Positions 26,995 through 35,714 of a stretch of DNA of 51,666 nt are shown piece after piece (the stretch's first letter is position 1; each line of letters starts with the position of its first letter). The position numbers and the translations under genes were made by a program. Location: positions 1 to 51,666 of the forward strand of contig NZ_JACTOJ010000030.1 in assembly GCF_032335695.1 (NCBI RefSeq). Direction: 5' to 3'. The DNA comes from JACTOJ01 sp032335695. Lineage in GTDB: Bacteria > Bacillota > Clostridia > Clostridiales > Clostridiaceae. The notes under the pieces are model-generated. The model made no database searches, was not told the origin of the DNA, and worked only from the letters and a program-made list of their open reading frames with translations.

Positions 26995-27341
26995 TATATT
27001 ATGGTAAAAAAATTTAAACCAATACTAACTGATATCTATTTAAACTATTCTGAAAAACTTTTCGAAAAAAAGCACAAATCTAATTAATACTCATATGAAA
27101 AATTCCAAATTATATGTACGCTTTAAGCTATATGTTTTTATAAAATAATGAAAAATAAGTAATCTAAAAGCTGAAAAGGTTAACATAAAATCACCTTTAA
27201 TTTCAATACCTAAGTCTCGGCTGAATTTAAAAATACAGGCTTTTAATGGGATGTCTTCTTATTATGTTTTCACAATTTATTGTTTGGTATAGAGCCTTAG
27301 GTTCTAATATCATAAATATAAAACAAGAAGGGATGAGGTAA

Positions 27342-30125
27342 ATGAAAAAAAAGATTGCCCTACTAGTAAGTATGGTAATGGCTATGACAGCAGTTACAGG
27401 TGCAGGCGGTTCATTTGTAAAAAATACTGCCAAAGCTGCAACTATCAGTCCATATCAGCAAAGGTTTTTACAGTTGTACAACAAAATTCATGACTCGAAA
27501 AGTGGATATTTCAGTCCGCTGGGGATACCCTATCACTCAGTTGAAACACTTATGTGTGAAGCTCCTGACTACGGACATGAAACTACCAGCGAAGCCTTCA
27601 GCTATTATACATGGCTGGAAGCTATGGAAGGAAAATTTACTGGTAACTGGTCAGGATTAAGCACAGCATGGGACACTATGGAAAAATATATGATTCCAAC
27701 TCATGATGATCAACCTACTAATGCAAGTTACGATCCAAGTAAACCAGCAACCTATGCTGGAGAGTATGAAACACCGGATCAATATCCGAGTAAACTTCAA
27801 TCCAGTGTTCCAGTTGGCAGCGATCCCATAGCAAATGAATTAAAAAACGCCTATGGAACCAGTGATATATATGGAATGCATTGGCTTTTGGATGTGGATA
27901 ATTGGTATGGATATGGGTCTAGAGGCGATGGAAAAACTTCTCCATCCTATATAAATACCTTTCAAAGAGGAAAACAAGAATCCGTTTGGGAAACTATACC
28001 GCAGCCATCCTGGGATGCTATGAATTTTGGAGGAAAGAACGGATACTTAGACTTATTTACTGGTGACTCAAGTTATTCTAAACAATGGAAGTATACCAAT
28101 GCGCCAGACGCGGATGCTCGTGTAGTTCAAGCTATGTATTCTGCAGATAAATGGGCAAAGGATCAGGGAAAGGATCTTTCAAGTTTAGTGCAGAAAGCAT
28201 CCAAAATGGGAGATTATTTGAGATACTCTTTCTTTGATAAATATTTTAAAAAGATAGGTTCCCAGGATATAAACAATAAAGGGACAGGCTATGACAGCTC
28301 AACTTATTTATTATCTTGGTATTATGCATGGGGTGGAGGTGTAGGAGCTAATTGGTCCTGGAGAATAGGCAGCAGTCACGATCATTTTGGTTATCAGAAT
28401 CCTTTATCAGCCTGGATTCTATCCTCAAGCAGTGATTTTAAGCCAAAATCACCTAATGCAGCTTCAGACTGGGGGAAGAGCTTAGATAGGCAATTAGAGT
28501 TCTACCAGTGGCTTCAATCTTCAGAAGGTGCTATAGCTGGAGGTGCTACCAACTCTTATAATGGACGATATGAAAAATATCCAGCTGGAACTTCAACCTT
28601 CTATGGAATGGCTTATCAGGCAAATCCGGTTTATGAAGATCCAGGCAGCAATACCTGGTTTGGTATGCAAACCTGGTCAATGCAGCGTATGGCAGAATAC
28701 TACTACAACACCGGTGACAAGAGAGCAAAACAAATTCTAGATAAGTGGATTCAATGGGTTAAACCAGAAGTTAAATTAAATTCAGATGGCACTTTCCAAG
28801 TACCTTCTACTATAGATTGGTCAGGACAGCCAGATACCTGGACTGGAACCTATACTGGAAACAAAGGACTTCATGTAACCGTTGTTAACTACAGTACTGA
28901 CTTAGGTGTTACTGCATCTCTAGCAAATACTTTATTGTATTATAGTGCAGCAACTCAGAAATATACTCCTTCATCAGCAGATGTTGCTTCTCAGACTATA
29001 GCAAAACAGCTTTTGGATAGAATGTGGACACTTTACAGCGATGATAAGGGACTTTCAGCTCCAGAAGCTCGTGCAGATTATCACAGAATGTTTGATCAAG
29101 AAGTGTATGTACCAAGTACTTTTTCAGGAAAGATGCCAAATGGCGACATAATTCAGCCAGGCATTAAATTTATAGATATTCGTTCAAAGTATAAACAAGA
29201 TCCTGACTATGCTAAGGTTAAAGCTGCTTATGACAAAGGTGAGTCTCCAGTATTTAATTATCATAGATTCTGGGCTCAATGCGAAATTGCTTTAGCAAAT
29301 GGAAACTATGCTATGCTTTTTGACAATGCAAGTGGTCCTACAAACACAGTAAAAACTTCTATAACCAATCCAACCGAAGGACAGATATATGATAACAGCA
29401 CAAAAGTAAGCCCTGTAACAATTGATGCTGCAGCAACCACCGATAACGGAACCATAGCAAAGGTTGAATTTTTTGCTAACGGAACTAAGGTTGGAGAAAC
29501 TTCAACCAGCCCTTATGAATATGTTTGGACACCAACTGGATATAGCAGCAGCACCGATGGCGTTAATAGCTATGCAATAACAGTTCAGGCAACGGATTCT
29601 AACGGCATGAGTGCTACCTCTGCTCCCGTAAACATTAAAGTTAAACTGCCAGTGAAACCAAAACCAGTAGGAAGTGTTCAGCTGCAAGAATTTAATGGAA
29701 ATACTTCTGCTGCAACTAATTCAATAATTCCTAAATTTAAGGTTACTAACACGGGCACCACCACAATAAATTTATCAGATTTAAAAATCAGATACTATTT
29801 TACTAAGGATGGAGCTTCTGGTCAAAGCTTCTGGTGTGACTGGGCAAGTGTAGACTCTTCCAATGTCACTGGAACATTTGTTAATCTAGCTTCAGCTCTA
29901 ACAAATGCAGATAATTATTTGGAAGTAGGTTTTTCAAATGCTGCGGGTACTTTGGCACCGGGAGCTACTGCAGAGATCTCAGGAAGATTTGCTAAATCAG
30001 ACTGGTCCAATTATACTCAAACTAATGACTATTCCTACAACGCTTCTGCCTCTAGCTACTCTGATAATACTAAGATAACAGTTTATTTATCGAACACATT
30101 GATAAGCGGTGTAGAACCTAAATAA
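27342..30125 (+). CDS. Secreted GH48 cellulase with Ig-like domain and CBM3
   Basis: A 927-residue processive cellulase (reducing-end exoglucanase type). Signal peptide residues 1-33 (cut near AKAA). GH48 (alpha/alpha)6 barrel ~35-665, with SGYFSPLGIPYHSVETL and EAPDYGHETTSEAFSYY; Glu84 matches the family's catalytic acid. Then an Ig-like domain (~670-765, ITNPTEGQIYDNS) and a C-terminal CBM3 (~772-927, PVGSVQLQEFNGN to LSNTLISGVEP) that binds crystalline cellulose. There is no dockerin, so it is a free enzyme, not a cellulosome part. The start has AGGGATGAGGT. It stands alone between two near-identical terminators. Confidence 0.95.
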   Translation: MKKKIALLVSMVMAMTAVTGAGGSFVKNTAKAATISPYQQRFLQLYNKIHDSKSGYFSPLGIPYHSVETLMCEAPDYGHETTSEAFSYYTWLEAMEGKFTGNWSGLSTAWDTMEKYMIPTHDDQPTNASYDPSKPATYAGEYETPDQYPSKLQSSVPVGSDPIANELKNAYGTSDIYGMHWLLDVDNWYGYGSRGDGKTSPSYINTFQRGKQESVWETIPQPSWDAMNFGGKNGYLDLFTGDSSYSKQWKYTNAPDADARVVQAMYSADKWAKDQGKDLSSLVQKASKMGDYLRYSFFDKYFKKIGSQDINNKGTGYDSSTYLLSWYYAWGGGVGANWSWRIGSSHDHFGYQNPLSAWILSSSSDFKPKSPNAASDWGKSLDRQLEFYQWLQSSEGAIAGGATNSYNGRYEKYPAGTSTFYGMAYQANPVYEDPGSNTWFGMQTWSMQRMAEYYYNTGDKRAKQILDKWIQWVKPEVKLNSDGTFQVPSTIDWSGQPDTWTGTYTGNKGLHVTVVNYSTDLGVTASLANTLLYYSAATQKYTPSSADVASQTIAKQLLDRMWTLYSDDKGLSAPEARADYHRMFDQEVYVPSTFSGKMPNGDIIQPGIKFIDIRSKYKQDPDYAKVKAAYDKGESPVFNYHRFWAQCEIALANGNYAMLFDNASGPTNTVKTSITNPTEGQIYDNSTKVSPVTIDAAATTDNGTIAKVEFFANGTKVGETSTSPYEYVWTPTGYSSSTDGVNSYAITVQATDSNGMSATSAPVNIKVKLPVKPKPVGSVQLQEFNGNTSAATNSIIPKFKVTNTGTTTINLSDLKIRYYFTKDGASGQSFWCDWASVDSSNVTGTFVNLASALTNADNYLEVGFSNAAGTLAPGATAEISGRFAKSDWSNYTQTNDYSYNASASSYSDNTKITVYLSNTLISGVEPK

Positions 30126-30159
30126 GGCATTGAACTCAATAACAATTCAATAAAAGTAG

Positions 30160-30197
30160 AAAAAGAGGTTGAACAAGTTTCAACCTCTTGAATTTTT
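30160..30197 (+). terminator. Terminator after the GH48 gene
   Basis: Stem AAGAGGTTGAA / TTCAACCTCTT (30163-30190) followed by AATTTTTT. The 28-base core differs at only two positions from the terminator at 26788-26815. Confidence 0.85.
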
Positions 30198-30237
30198 TGG
30201 TATAATTTATATAAATTATATTTTAAGGAGTGATAAA

Positions 30238-30411
30238 ATGGATATTGATATCACACGGATAGTAATAACCATAATTAATATGGTAATAATCGTAGCTATA
30301 ATAATTAGCCTATTTATTGGATTGGCTACCCTGAAAAAATATATATCAAAAAGCAAAAGAATAGAAGAAAAGCTGGACAAAATTATTGAAAAGTTAGATG
30401 ATAAGGAATGA
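30238..30411 (+). CDS. Small single-helix membrane protein
   Basis: A 57-residue protein: one long membrane helix (ITIINMVIIVAIIISLFIGL) followed by a highly charged, coiled-coil-like tail (SKRIEEKLDKIIEKLDDKE). The frame is open further upstream, but AAGGAGTG precedes the ATG at 30238 and the earlier part overlaps the GH48 terminator. An extended -10, TGGTATAAT, lies at 30198-30206. Function unknown. The rmlD-like gene starts 35 bases later. Confidence 0.7.
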   Translation: MDIDITRIVITIINMVIIVAIIISLFIGLATLKKYISKSKRIEEKLDKIIEKLDDKE

Positions 30412-30445
30412 AATATGAATTTAAACATACGAAGGATGATAGAAG

Positions 30446-31339
30446 ATGAAAATTTTAATTACTGGTGCTAGAGGTCAAGTAGGATCACAGCTGATAGACA
30501 TCATAAATAGAGGAAAGTCAGAGCTTGGGGATATATCACAAAGGATAAAGGAGTCAGAGATTATAGGCTTTGGTTCCAAGGATTTAAATATAGCAGATAG
30601 TAAAAGTGTAAATGAAACTTTAAATAAAATTAAGCCTGATATTGTGATAAATGCTGCGGCCTATACTAATGTTAATGGAGCAGAAAGCAATGAAGAGGCT
30701 GCTTTTAAAGTGAATGCATTGGGAGCAAGAAACTTGGCCATAGCTTGTGAAAAAATAGAAAGTAAGCTTGTACATATATCCACGGACTATGTTTTTAGCG
30801 GAGAAGGAAGCATACCCTTTAGAGAATATGATTTAACAAATCCTCAAAGTGTATATGGAAAAACTAAAAATATGGGAGATAATTATGTAAGAGAACTTTG
30901 CGGCAGATATTTTATAGTTAGGCCTTCCTGGGTATATGGATATAATGGAAAGAACTTCGTATACACAATAATGAAAACTGCCAAAGAAAAGGAAAATATA
31001 AAAGTTGTTATGGATCAGGTAGGAACTCCAACAAATACGGAAGATTTATGCCACCATATATTAAAAATCATGCTTACAGAAGAGTATGGTATATATAATT
31101 GTGCTGGAAAGGGTGAATGTTCCTGGTACGACTTTGCACGCAAAATTGTTGAGTTTTCTAAAATAGATTGTAAAGTGAAACCTTGTACCACTGAGGAATA
31201 TCCTACTCCAGTAAAAAGACCAGCCTATTCATCTTTAGATAATATGATGCTGAGATGCACCATAGGAGATGAAATGAGATCTTGGGAAGAAGCACTTAAA
31301 GTATTTATAGATAATGTGAAAGATAGAAGCAACTTTTGA
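30446..31339 (+). CDS. rfbD: dTDP-4-dehydrorhamnose reductase (RmlD)
   Basis: A 297-residue extended SDR that reduces dTDP-4-dehydro-L-rhamnose to dTDP-L-rhamnose with NAD(P)H for surface polysaccharides. Rossmann motif GARGQVG (~7-13), STDYVFSG (~112-119) and the catalytic YGKTK (Tyr and Lys) are present, as is RPSWVYG. Normal length. AAGGATGATAGAAG precedes the start. The other rml genes are not here, so it is an orphan copy or serves a related nucleotide sugar. Confidence 0.88.
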   Translation: MKILITGARGQVGSQLIDIINRGKSELGDISQRIKESEIIGFGSKDLNIADSKSVNETLNKIKPDIVINAAAYTNVNGAESNEEAAFKVNALGARNLAIACEKIESKLVHISTDYVFSGEGSIPFREYDLTNPQSVYGKTKNMGDNYVRELCGRYFIVRPSWVYGYNGKNFVYTIMKTAKEKENIKVVMDQVGTPTNTEDLCHHILKIMLTEEYGIYNCAGKGECSWYDFARKIVEFSKIDCKVKPCTTEEYPTPVKRPAYSSLDNMMLRCTIGDEMRSWEEALKVFIDNVKDRSNF

Positions 31340-31422
31340 TAGGGCATATTTTCTTCATAAAAACTTTATAAAAATAAGTTAAAATAAGTTCATATTAAAA
31401 TATTTGCTGCGGAGGGAATAAT

Positions 31423-31710
31423 ATGAACTGTCATAATGATAATAAGGAAATCAAATCAAAGCATAGCCATGGCTCAATGAGGCATATGCTCCATATGATT
31501 ATTTGCTGTGGATTGCCTATAGCAATAGTATTTATGCTTCCAGTTATAGGTGGGATAAGCCCTGGTATTGCAGGAATACTTAGAAAAATAGTTCCATTTT
31601 TATGTCCGATAATGATGATATCCATGATACCTATGATGCTTGGTATGAATAAAGATAAGAAATCACAGAATCCCAAGAAGATTATTGAGGATAAGAAAAC
31701 TATGTATTGA
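31423..31710 (+). CDS. Small His/Met-rich membrane protein
   Basis: A 95-residue protein with two hydrophobic segments (IICCGLPIAIVFMLPVIGG and FLCPIMMISMIPMMLG), an N-terminal His/Cys-rich stretch (NCHNDN, KHSHGSMRHMLHM) and a basic tail. The His, Met and Cys content near the membrane suggests a metal-related role, but I know no family. GGAGGG precedes the start. It is a single gene converging on the leftward gene at 31812. Confidence 0.6.
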   Translation: MNCHNDNKEIKSKHSHGSMRHMLHMIICCGLPIAIVFMLPVIGGISPGIAGILRKIVPFLCPIMMISMIPMMLGMNKDKKSQNPKKIIEDKKTMY

Positions 31711-31749
31711 TTTCATATTTATTATTAAATTTAGTATAAAAATTTACGT

Positions 31750-31781
31750 AACTAGATACCTATATAGCTAGATATCTAGTT
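31750..31781. terminator. Hairpin between convergent genes
   Basis: AACTAGATA / TATCTAGTT (31750-31758, 31773-31781) form a 9-bp perfect stem between the genes at 31423 and 31812. It is AT-rich and could end transcription in either direction. Similar CTAGATA-rich palindromes occur near 36530-36553 and 46690-46730. Confidence 0.45.
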
Positions 31782-31811
31782 GCAATTTAATTTATGCATT
31801 TTGATATGCTT

Positions 31812-32279
31812 TTATTTTAAAAGCTTTTCAAGGGTAGAAATAAAGGATGTTTTATTATTAATAACATTAGTTAACATTTTGTATGTTTTAGTGTCTATAT
31901 CGCTGAAGCTTTTTACAAACCTGCCTTGTATGTCAACAAGTAAAGAATATGTTTCTTTTTCTGAGGCTAGTAAAAATTTTAGAAAGTCTCTAGTATTGTT
32001 AATCTGTGGTTCATATAATCTACTATTAAATTCATTTATTAAAAAGGAAATCTTATCATAGATGCCAAAATCTATATCCTCTAAATTCTCATTTGTTAAT
32101 TGATTTTTTAAAGTTTCATAATATTTAATAGTATTATCAATCTGTCTTATTAGTACCGTTGACACTATTTCTATAGATTGAATATCACTTTTTCTTTTTC
32201 CTATGTTTATATAGATATTTTTTTTTCTAGCTGCAATATCTATAGCTCTATTAATCAAATCAATTGCATTATAGCCCAT
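31812..32279 (-). CDS. Hypothetical helical protein
   Basis: A 155-residue protein with no signal peptide or membrane helix. It is predicted nearly all helical, with heptad-like repeats (SIEIVSTVLIRQIDNTIKYYETLKNQL; SFISTLEKLLK). I recognise no motif or family. GAGGTGATG precedes the start. The opposite strand frame within it is shorter and lacks a ribosome site, so this strand is the coding one. Confidence 0.6.
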   Translation of the reverse strand: MGYNAIDLINRAIDIAARKKNIYINIGKRKSDIQSIEIVSTVLIRQIDNTIKYYETLKNQLTNENLEDIDFGIYDKISFLINEFNSRLYEPQINNTRDFLKFLLASEKETYSLLVDIQGRFVKSFSDIDTKTYKMLTNVINNKTSFISTLEKLLK

Positions 32280-32572
32280 AACATCACCTCAAAATAACCA
32301 TTGCTGTCTTAGAATAATTATAATTTTAGCTTAATTTATATAAAAACACATAATAAACTATTTTTCGACACATTTAGATATTACAATTATAACACATTTT
32401 TGATTTCTCGCGGTATTATTCTCATTAAAAATAGCCAATATTTATAAAATGCTTATTACATAAATTCAAGGAAAAAGAAAATTGAAAGTTGAAAAAATCT
32501 AAACCAATTGTTATTTTTTTCACCCTCAAAAAAATAAATAAGTTACGTAATTTATAATCGAGGTGTGGTAAA

Positions 32573-32716
32573 ATGAGAATAAATATAATTAATAATATTA
32601 GCGAACATAAAGAACAAAGACAATCTAATAATAGATATGATCAAATAAGTAAGCAAAATAAAAAGAATGTTGATAATGCATCGTTTTACGAAATTTTAAA
32701 GAAAAAATTAAAATAA
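32573..32716 (+). CDS. Small basic protein, 47 residues
   Basis: ATG at 32573 follows CGAGGTGTGG. The product begins MRINIINNISEHKEQ, has an Asn/Gln/Lys-rich middle and ends NASFYEILKKKLK. The C-terminal phenylalanine-containing amphipathic end resembles the tails of small clostridial proteins of unknown role. A TATAAT-like TTATAAT at 32551-32557 lies just upstream. It ends 33 bases before the SDR gene. Confidence 0.5.
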   Translation: MRINIINNISEHKEQRQSNNRYDQISKQNKKNVDNASFYEILKKKLK

Positions 32717-32749
32717 TATATAAAGTCTAATATTTCAAGGAGGTAAAAA

Positions 32750-33511
32750 ATGAAGATTGATTTATCTGGTAAACTTGCTCTTGTAACTGGGGCAACTGGT
32801 GATTTGGGAAGGGTTATGATACGTACATTGGCACAATGTGGTGCGGATGTAGTTATTAATTATTCAAAAAATATTGAAAAGGCTAGTGAGCTATGTGAAG
32901 AGCTTCAGGGGGCAGGAAGGAAAGCAATTATTGTACAAGCAGATATAACTGACAAGGAGTCTGTAATGAAGATGAAGGATTATGTAGTGCAAAATATTGG
33001 AATGCCAGATATCGTTGTAGATAATGCTGTGATTCAGTATACCTGGAAAAGTGTATTAGAGCAGGATATTGAGGATTATGAAAGTCAGTTTTCTTCTTGT
33101 GTAATGCAAAATGTTTATATGGCAAAGGCTTTTGTACCCTATATGATTGAAAAGAAGTATGGAAGATTTATTGGTATAAATACTGAATGTTCTATGCAAA
33201 ACTTTCCTAATCAATCTGCTTATGTTGCTGGTAAGAGAGGTATGGATGGAGTATTAAGAGTGCTGGCTAAGGAAATAGGTGAGCATGGTATAACAGTCAA
33301 TCAAGTAGCTCCGGGGTGGACAATCAGCGACAGGGACAGGGCAGCCGGACAGGAACATAACTCCGAATATGAAAAAAATGTGCCACTGAGAAGAAGAGGA
33401 ACTGATCAGGAAATAGCAAATGTGGTCGCTTTTTTAGCTTCGGATTTAGCTTCCTATATTACAGGAGCATATATTCCTGTCTGCGGTGGTAATGTTATGC
33501 CTGCAATATAG
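32750..33511 (+). CDS. Short-chain dehydrogenase/reductase
   Basis: A 253-residue classical SDR. Cofactor motif TGATGDLG (13-20), the NNAG-equivalent DNAV (91-94), and active-site Tyr158 and Lys162 (YVAGK) are present. The position of the usual catalytic Ser is occupied by Thr145 (GINTECS). The C-terminal GGNVMPAI end is normal. AAGGAGGT precedes the start. It is 49 bases before a TIM-barrel sugar epimerase/isomerase, so the pair probably processes a sugar or polyol; the substrate is unknown. Confidence 0.85.
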   Translation: MKIDLSGKLALVTGATGDLGRVMIRTLAQCGADVVINYSKNIEKASELCEELQGAGRKAIIVQADITDKESVMKMKDYVVQNIGMPDIVVDNAVIQYTWKSVLEQDIEDYESQFSSCVMQNVYMAKAFVPYMIEKKYGRFIGINTECSMQNFPNQSAYVAGKRGMDGVLRVLAKEIGEHGITVNQVAPGWTISDRDRAAGQEHNSEYEKNVPLRRRGTDQEIANVVAFLASDLASYITGAYIPVCGGNVMPAI

Positions 33512-33560
33512 GCTTAGAAGAAGGTAGAGGAAATGATATAAAAAAGAAAGGAATTGGCTT

Positions 33561-34322
33561 ATGATTACTATTTATGATTGGTTTGGTTATGAATTGCCGA
33601 TAAAGGAACGTTATCGGTTAATAAAAGAAGCAGGATTTGACGGTGTTTTATTATGGTGGAGTGAATATTTGGATCGCAATGATTACCGCAGCGGACCACA
33701 AATTGTGAGTGAAGCGGGTCTTTCTATAGAAAACATCCACACGCCATTCCAAGTCCAAGACAACATCTGGCTTGACAATCTGGAGGGTGAAGCCTCAATG
33801 GATTGCTATTTGCAATGTGTTGCAGATTGCGCAGAATTTGGGATTCCCACCATGGTGGTACATCTGCCTAACGACGACAAGCCATATAATGTATTGGGAC
33901 TTGATAGAATCAAGAGAATTGCTGAAAAGGCTGAACAGCTTGGTGTTAATGTTGCTCTGGAGAATTTACGGAATTTCACTAATTTGTCATATATGCTGGA
34001 GCAAGTGGATTCCATGCGCATAGGATTCTGTTATGATTGCTGCCATCACTACCACTATTATCCGAGCTATGATTTATTATCTATGTACGGTTCACGTTTG
34101 ATGGCATTACATTTACATGATTATAACGAAAACACAATACATCGATTACCTTTTGATAGCACAATTGATTGGTCTGTAGCCATGAAAAAAATTGCGGAAA
34201 CAGGTTATTCGGGTGCCACTGCAATAGAGGTAATGAATTGGAGTTATAAGGATTTATCCGCTGAGGAATTTTTAAAAGAAGCGTTTGAGCGAGCAAAAAG
34301 GCTGGATACGTTAAGAATGTAA
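33561..34322 (+). CDS. Sugar phosphate isomerase/epimerase (TIM barrel)
   Basis: A 253-residue AP endonuclease family 2/xylose-isomerase-like barrel. Probable metal ligands are Glu in ALENLRN (~130), Asp in FCYDCCHH (~156), the His cluster in LHLHDY (~190) and Glu in AIEVMN (~224). It may isomerise or epimerise a keto-sugar or inositol derivative. AAGAAAGG precedes the start. Its codons are a little more GC-rich than those of neighbours. Operon with the SDR upstream. Confidence 0.82.
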   Translation: MITIYDWFGYELPIKERYRLIKEAGFDGVLLWWSEYLDRNDYRSGPQIVSEAGLSIENIHTPFQVQDNIWLDNLEGEASMDCYLQCVADCAEFGIPTMVVHLPNDDKPYNVLGLDRIKRIAEKAEQLGVNVALENLRNFTNLSYMLEQVDSMRIGFCYDCCHHYHYYPSYDLLSMYGSRLMALHLHDYNENTIHRLPFDSTIDWSVAMKKIAETGYSGATAIEVMNWSYKDLSAEEFLKEAFERAKRLDTLRM

Positions 34323-34430
34323 AATCCATAAAAAATTAATAAATATAAACGAAACGTGTACAACCTTCGAGTTGATAAAATTTCAATTTATATGGTTTAA
34401 TACATAATCTTAAAGAAAGGGTGATTTCTT

Positions 34431-34481
34431 ATGAGTAAGAAGAATATAGCAGAAAATATAAGTGGGGCAAGTATATTGTAA
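34431..34481 (+). CDS. Possible 16-residue leader peptide
   Basis: ATG at 34431 follows AAGAAAGGGTGAT, a good ribosome site. It encodes MSKKNIAENISGASIL and stops one base before CCTCC, which can pair with the GGAGG site of the next gene. The arrangement resembles a translational attenuator. It could equally be the stub of a lost gene. Confidence 0.4.
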   Translation: MSKKNIAENISGASIL

Positions 34482-34482
34482 C

Positions 34483-34502
34483 CCTCCGTAAATAACAGGA
34501 GG
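34483..34502 (+). promoter_or_regulatory. Hairpin hiding the ribosome site of the methyltransferase gene
   Basis: CCTCC (34483-34487) is complementary to GGAGG (34498-34502), the ribosome site of the gene starting at 34509, with a 10-base loop. The stem is short but all G/C. Translation of the leader frame upstream would reach its base. Confidence 0.45.
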
Positions 34503-34508
34503 CTTTGT

Positions 34509-35309
34509 ATGTTAAAAAAACTAGGTAAAGAGAATGAAAAAATGAGTATTTATAGAAGATGGTACGCTGAAATATATGAAATTAACGAAACAGGAACAGA
34601 GGATATTAACCTGCTGCTTTCATTGATTGGAGATAACTGTCGAAAAGTATTAGAAGTTGCATGTGGTGGTGGCCGTATTCTTGTACCTCTTGCACTAGCA
34701 GGGCATGACACTAAAGGCTTTGATATGGATGAAGAAAGGTTAGCATATATACCAGAAAAAGCAAAGGAACTTAAAAACCTACAATATTGCTGTATGGATG
34801 CAGTCAGCGGAGACTGGAAAGGTGGATATGAGGTGGTTGTACTTGCAGGTAACTTACTTCATAACGTTGAAGCTGATATGCCATATGACAAAACACAACA
34901 ATTTTTTATACAGAAGGCTGCTTCTAGCTTAAAAATTGGAGGATATATTTTCTTGGACTTTGGTATGTTTGCACAGCCAGAAGAAATATTTTCTAAAGAT
35001 AATGGACGCGTGATTTTTGAAGGAACAGATAGCTATGGCGTATATGGAAAGCACGTGGTTATAGGAGATGGGTATGATGCAAGAACTCAGATTGCATACG
35101 GAAGAAGATTAACTGAGCTTCATATGCCTGATAATCACCAGGAAATCATCCATGAAACATGGGAAAAGCATATTCCTACACTGGAGCAGGTGCATAAATG
35201 GCTAATTGAATCAGGTTTTAAAGTTGTAAATGAATTCGGAGATTACAACAGAAACCCAATCGATGAAAGCACATATAGAGCTATAATATGGGCTGAAAGA
35301 ACTAATTAA
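34509..35309 (+). CDS. Class I SAM-dependent methyltransferase
   Basis: A 266-residue Rossmann methyltransferase. The SAM-binding motif I is VLEVACGGGRIL (~47-58) with the acidic residue FDMDEE (~75-80) ending strand 2, then MDAVSGDW and VVVLAGNLLHNV as motif IV. The C-terminal half has IAYGRRLTELH and HKWLIESGF as in small-molecule methyltransferases. The substrate is not evident. An in-frame ATG at 34542 exists, but GGAGG at the first start is better placed. Confidence 0.85.
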   Translation: MLKKLGKENEKMSIYRRWYAEIYEINETGTEDINLLLSLIGDNCRKVLEVACGGGRILVPLALAGHDTKGFDMDEERLAYIPEKAKELKNLQYCCMDAVSGDWKGGYEVVVLAGNLLHNVEADMPYDKTQQFFIQKAASSLKIGGYIFLDFGMFAQPEEIFSKDNGRVIFEGTDSYGVYGKHVVIGDGYDARTQIAYGRRLTELHMPDNHQEIIHETWEKHIPTLEQVHKWLIESGFKVVNEFGDYNRNPIDESTYRAIIWAERTN

Positions 35310-35326
35310 ATTAAAGAAGTGCAAGT

Positions 35327-35636
35327 ATGTTAAATGTAAACATAAGGGATATTGAAATGGAATTTAAAACATCAGATGAGTTTTTTTACCTAAAAATGCT
35401 GATAAAGGTACTTTAGCAATGTTATTAGTTGTTGAGTTCAATAAAAATGATAAGGAATTAGATTATATCAAAGTGACTGGGTTAAAGATATTGATGAAAA
35501 GGACTTTGCTATAATTCTTTCTAATCCACCATATCACGCTGACTTTTCTGTTCCAAAAGAATTTATTGAAAAAGGATTTAATAGATTAGTCATTTGTGGA
35601 AAGATGTACTTCTACAGTATTCAGGTGCTGATGTGA
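35327..35636 (+). pseudogene. Remnant of an RsmC-like methyltransferase
   Basis: Three broken frames give, in order, MLNVNIRDIEMEFKTSDEFF, then PKNADKGTLAMLLVVEFNK, then DIDEKDFAIILSNPPYHADF and VPKEFIEKGFNRLVI. SNPPYH is motif IV of RsmC-type rRNA guanine methyltransferases, and the segment order matches that family from memory. The SAM-binding glycine motif between segments two and three is missing and the C terminus is cut off, so it is dead. At least two frameshifts and one internal deletion. Confidence 0.7.
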
Positions 35637-35714
35637 AGTTAGGTAAGCGTGTTCCACCGATTACAAACTATGGTATAATAAAATATTATAATTATTTGGA
35701 GGTAGCAGAATATT

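Noticed and set aside
27342..30125. Cellulosomal dockerin on GH48
   Set aside because: No duplicated calcium-binding dockerin repeat is present; the C terminus is a complete CBM3.
31812..32061. Plus-strand 93-residue frame at 31780-32061
   Set aside because: Overlaps the 155-residue minus-strand gene, which has a ribosome site and better composition.
34509..35309. Erm-type rRNA methyltransferase behind the attenuator-like leader
   Set aside because: The motifs (VLEVACGGG, AGNLLH) and C-terminal half are those of small-molecule methyltransferases; the Erm NLPY-type motif is absent.
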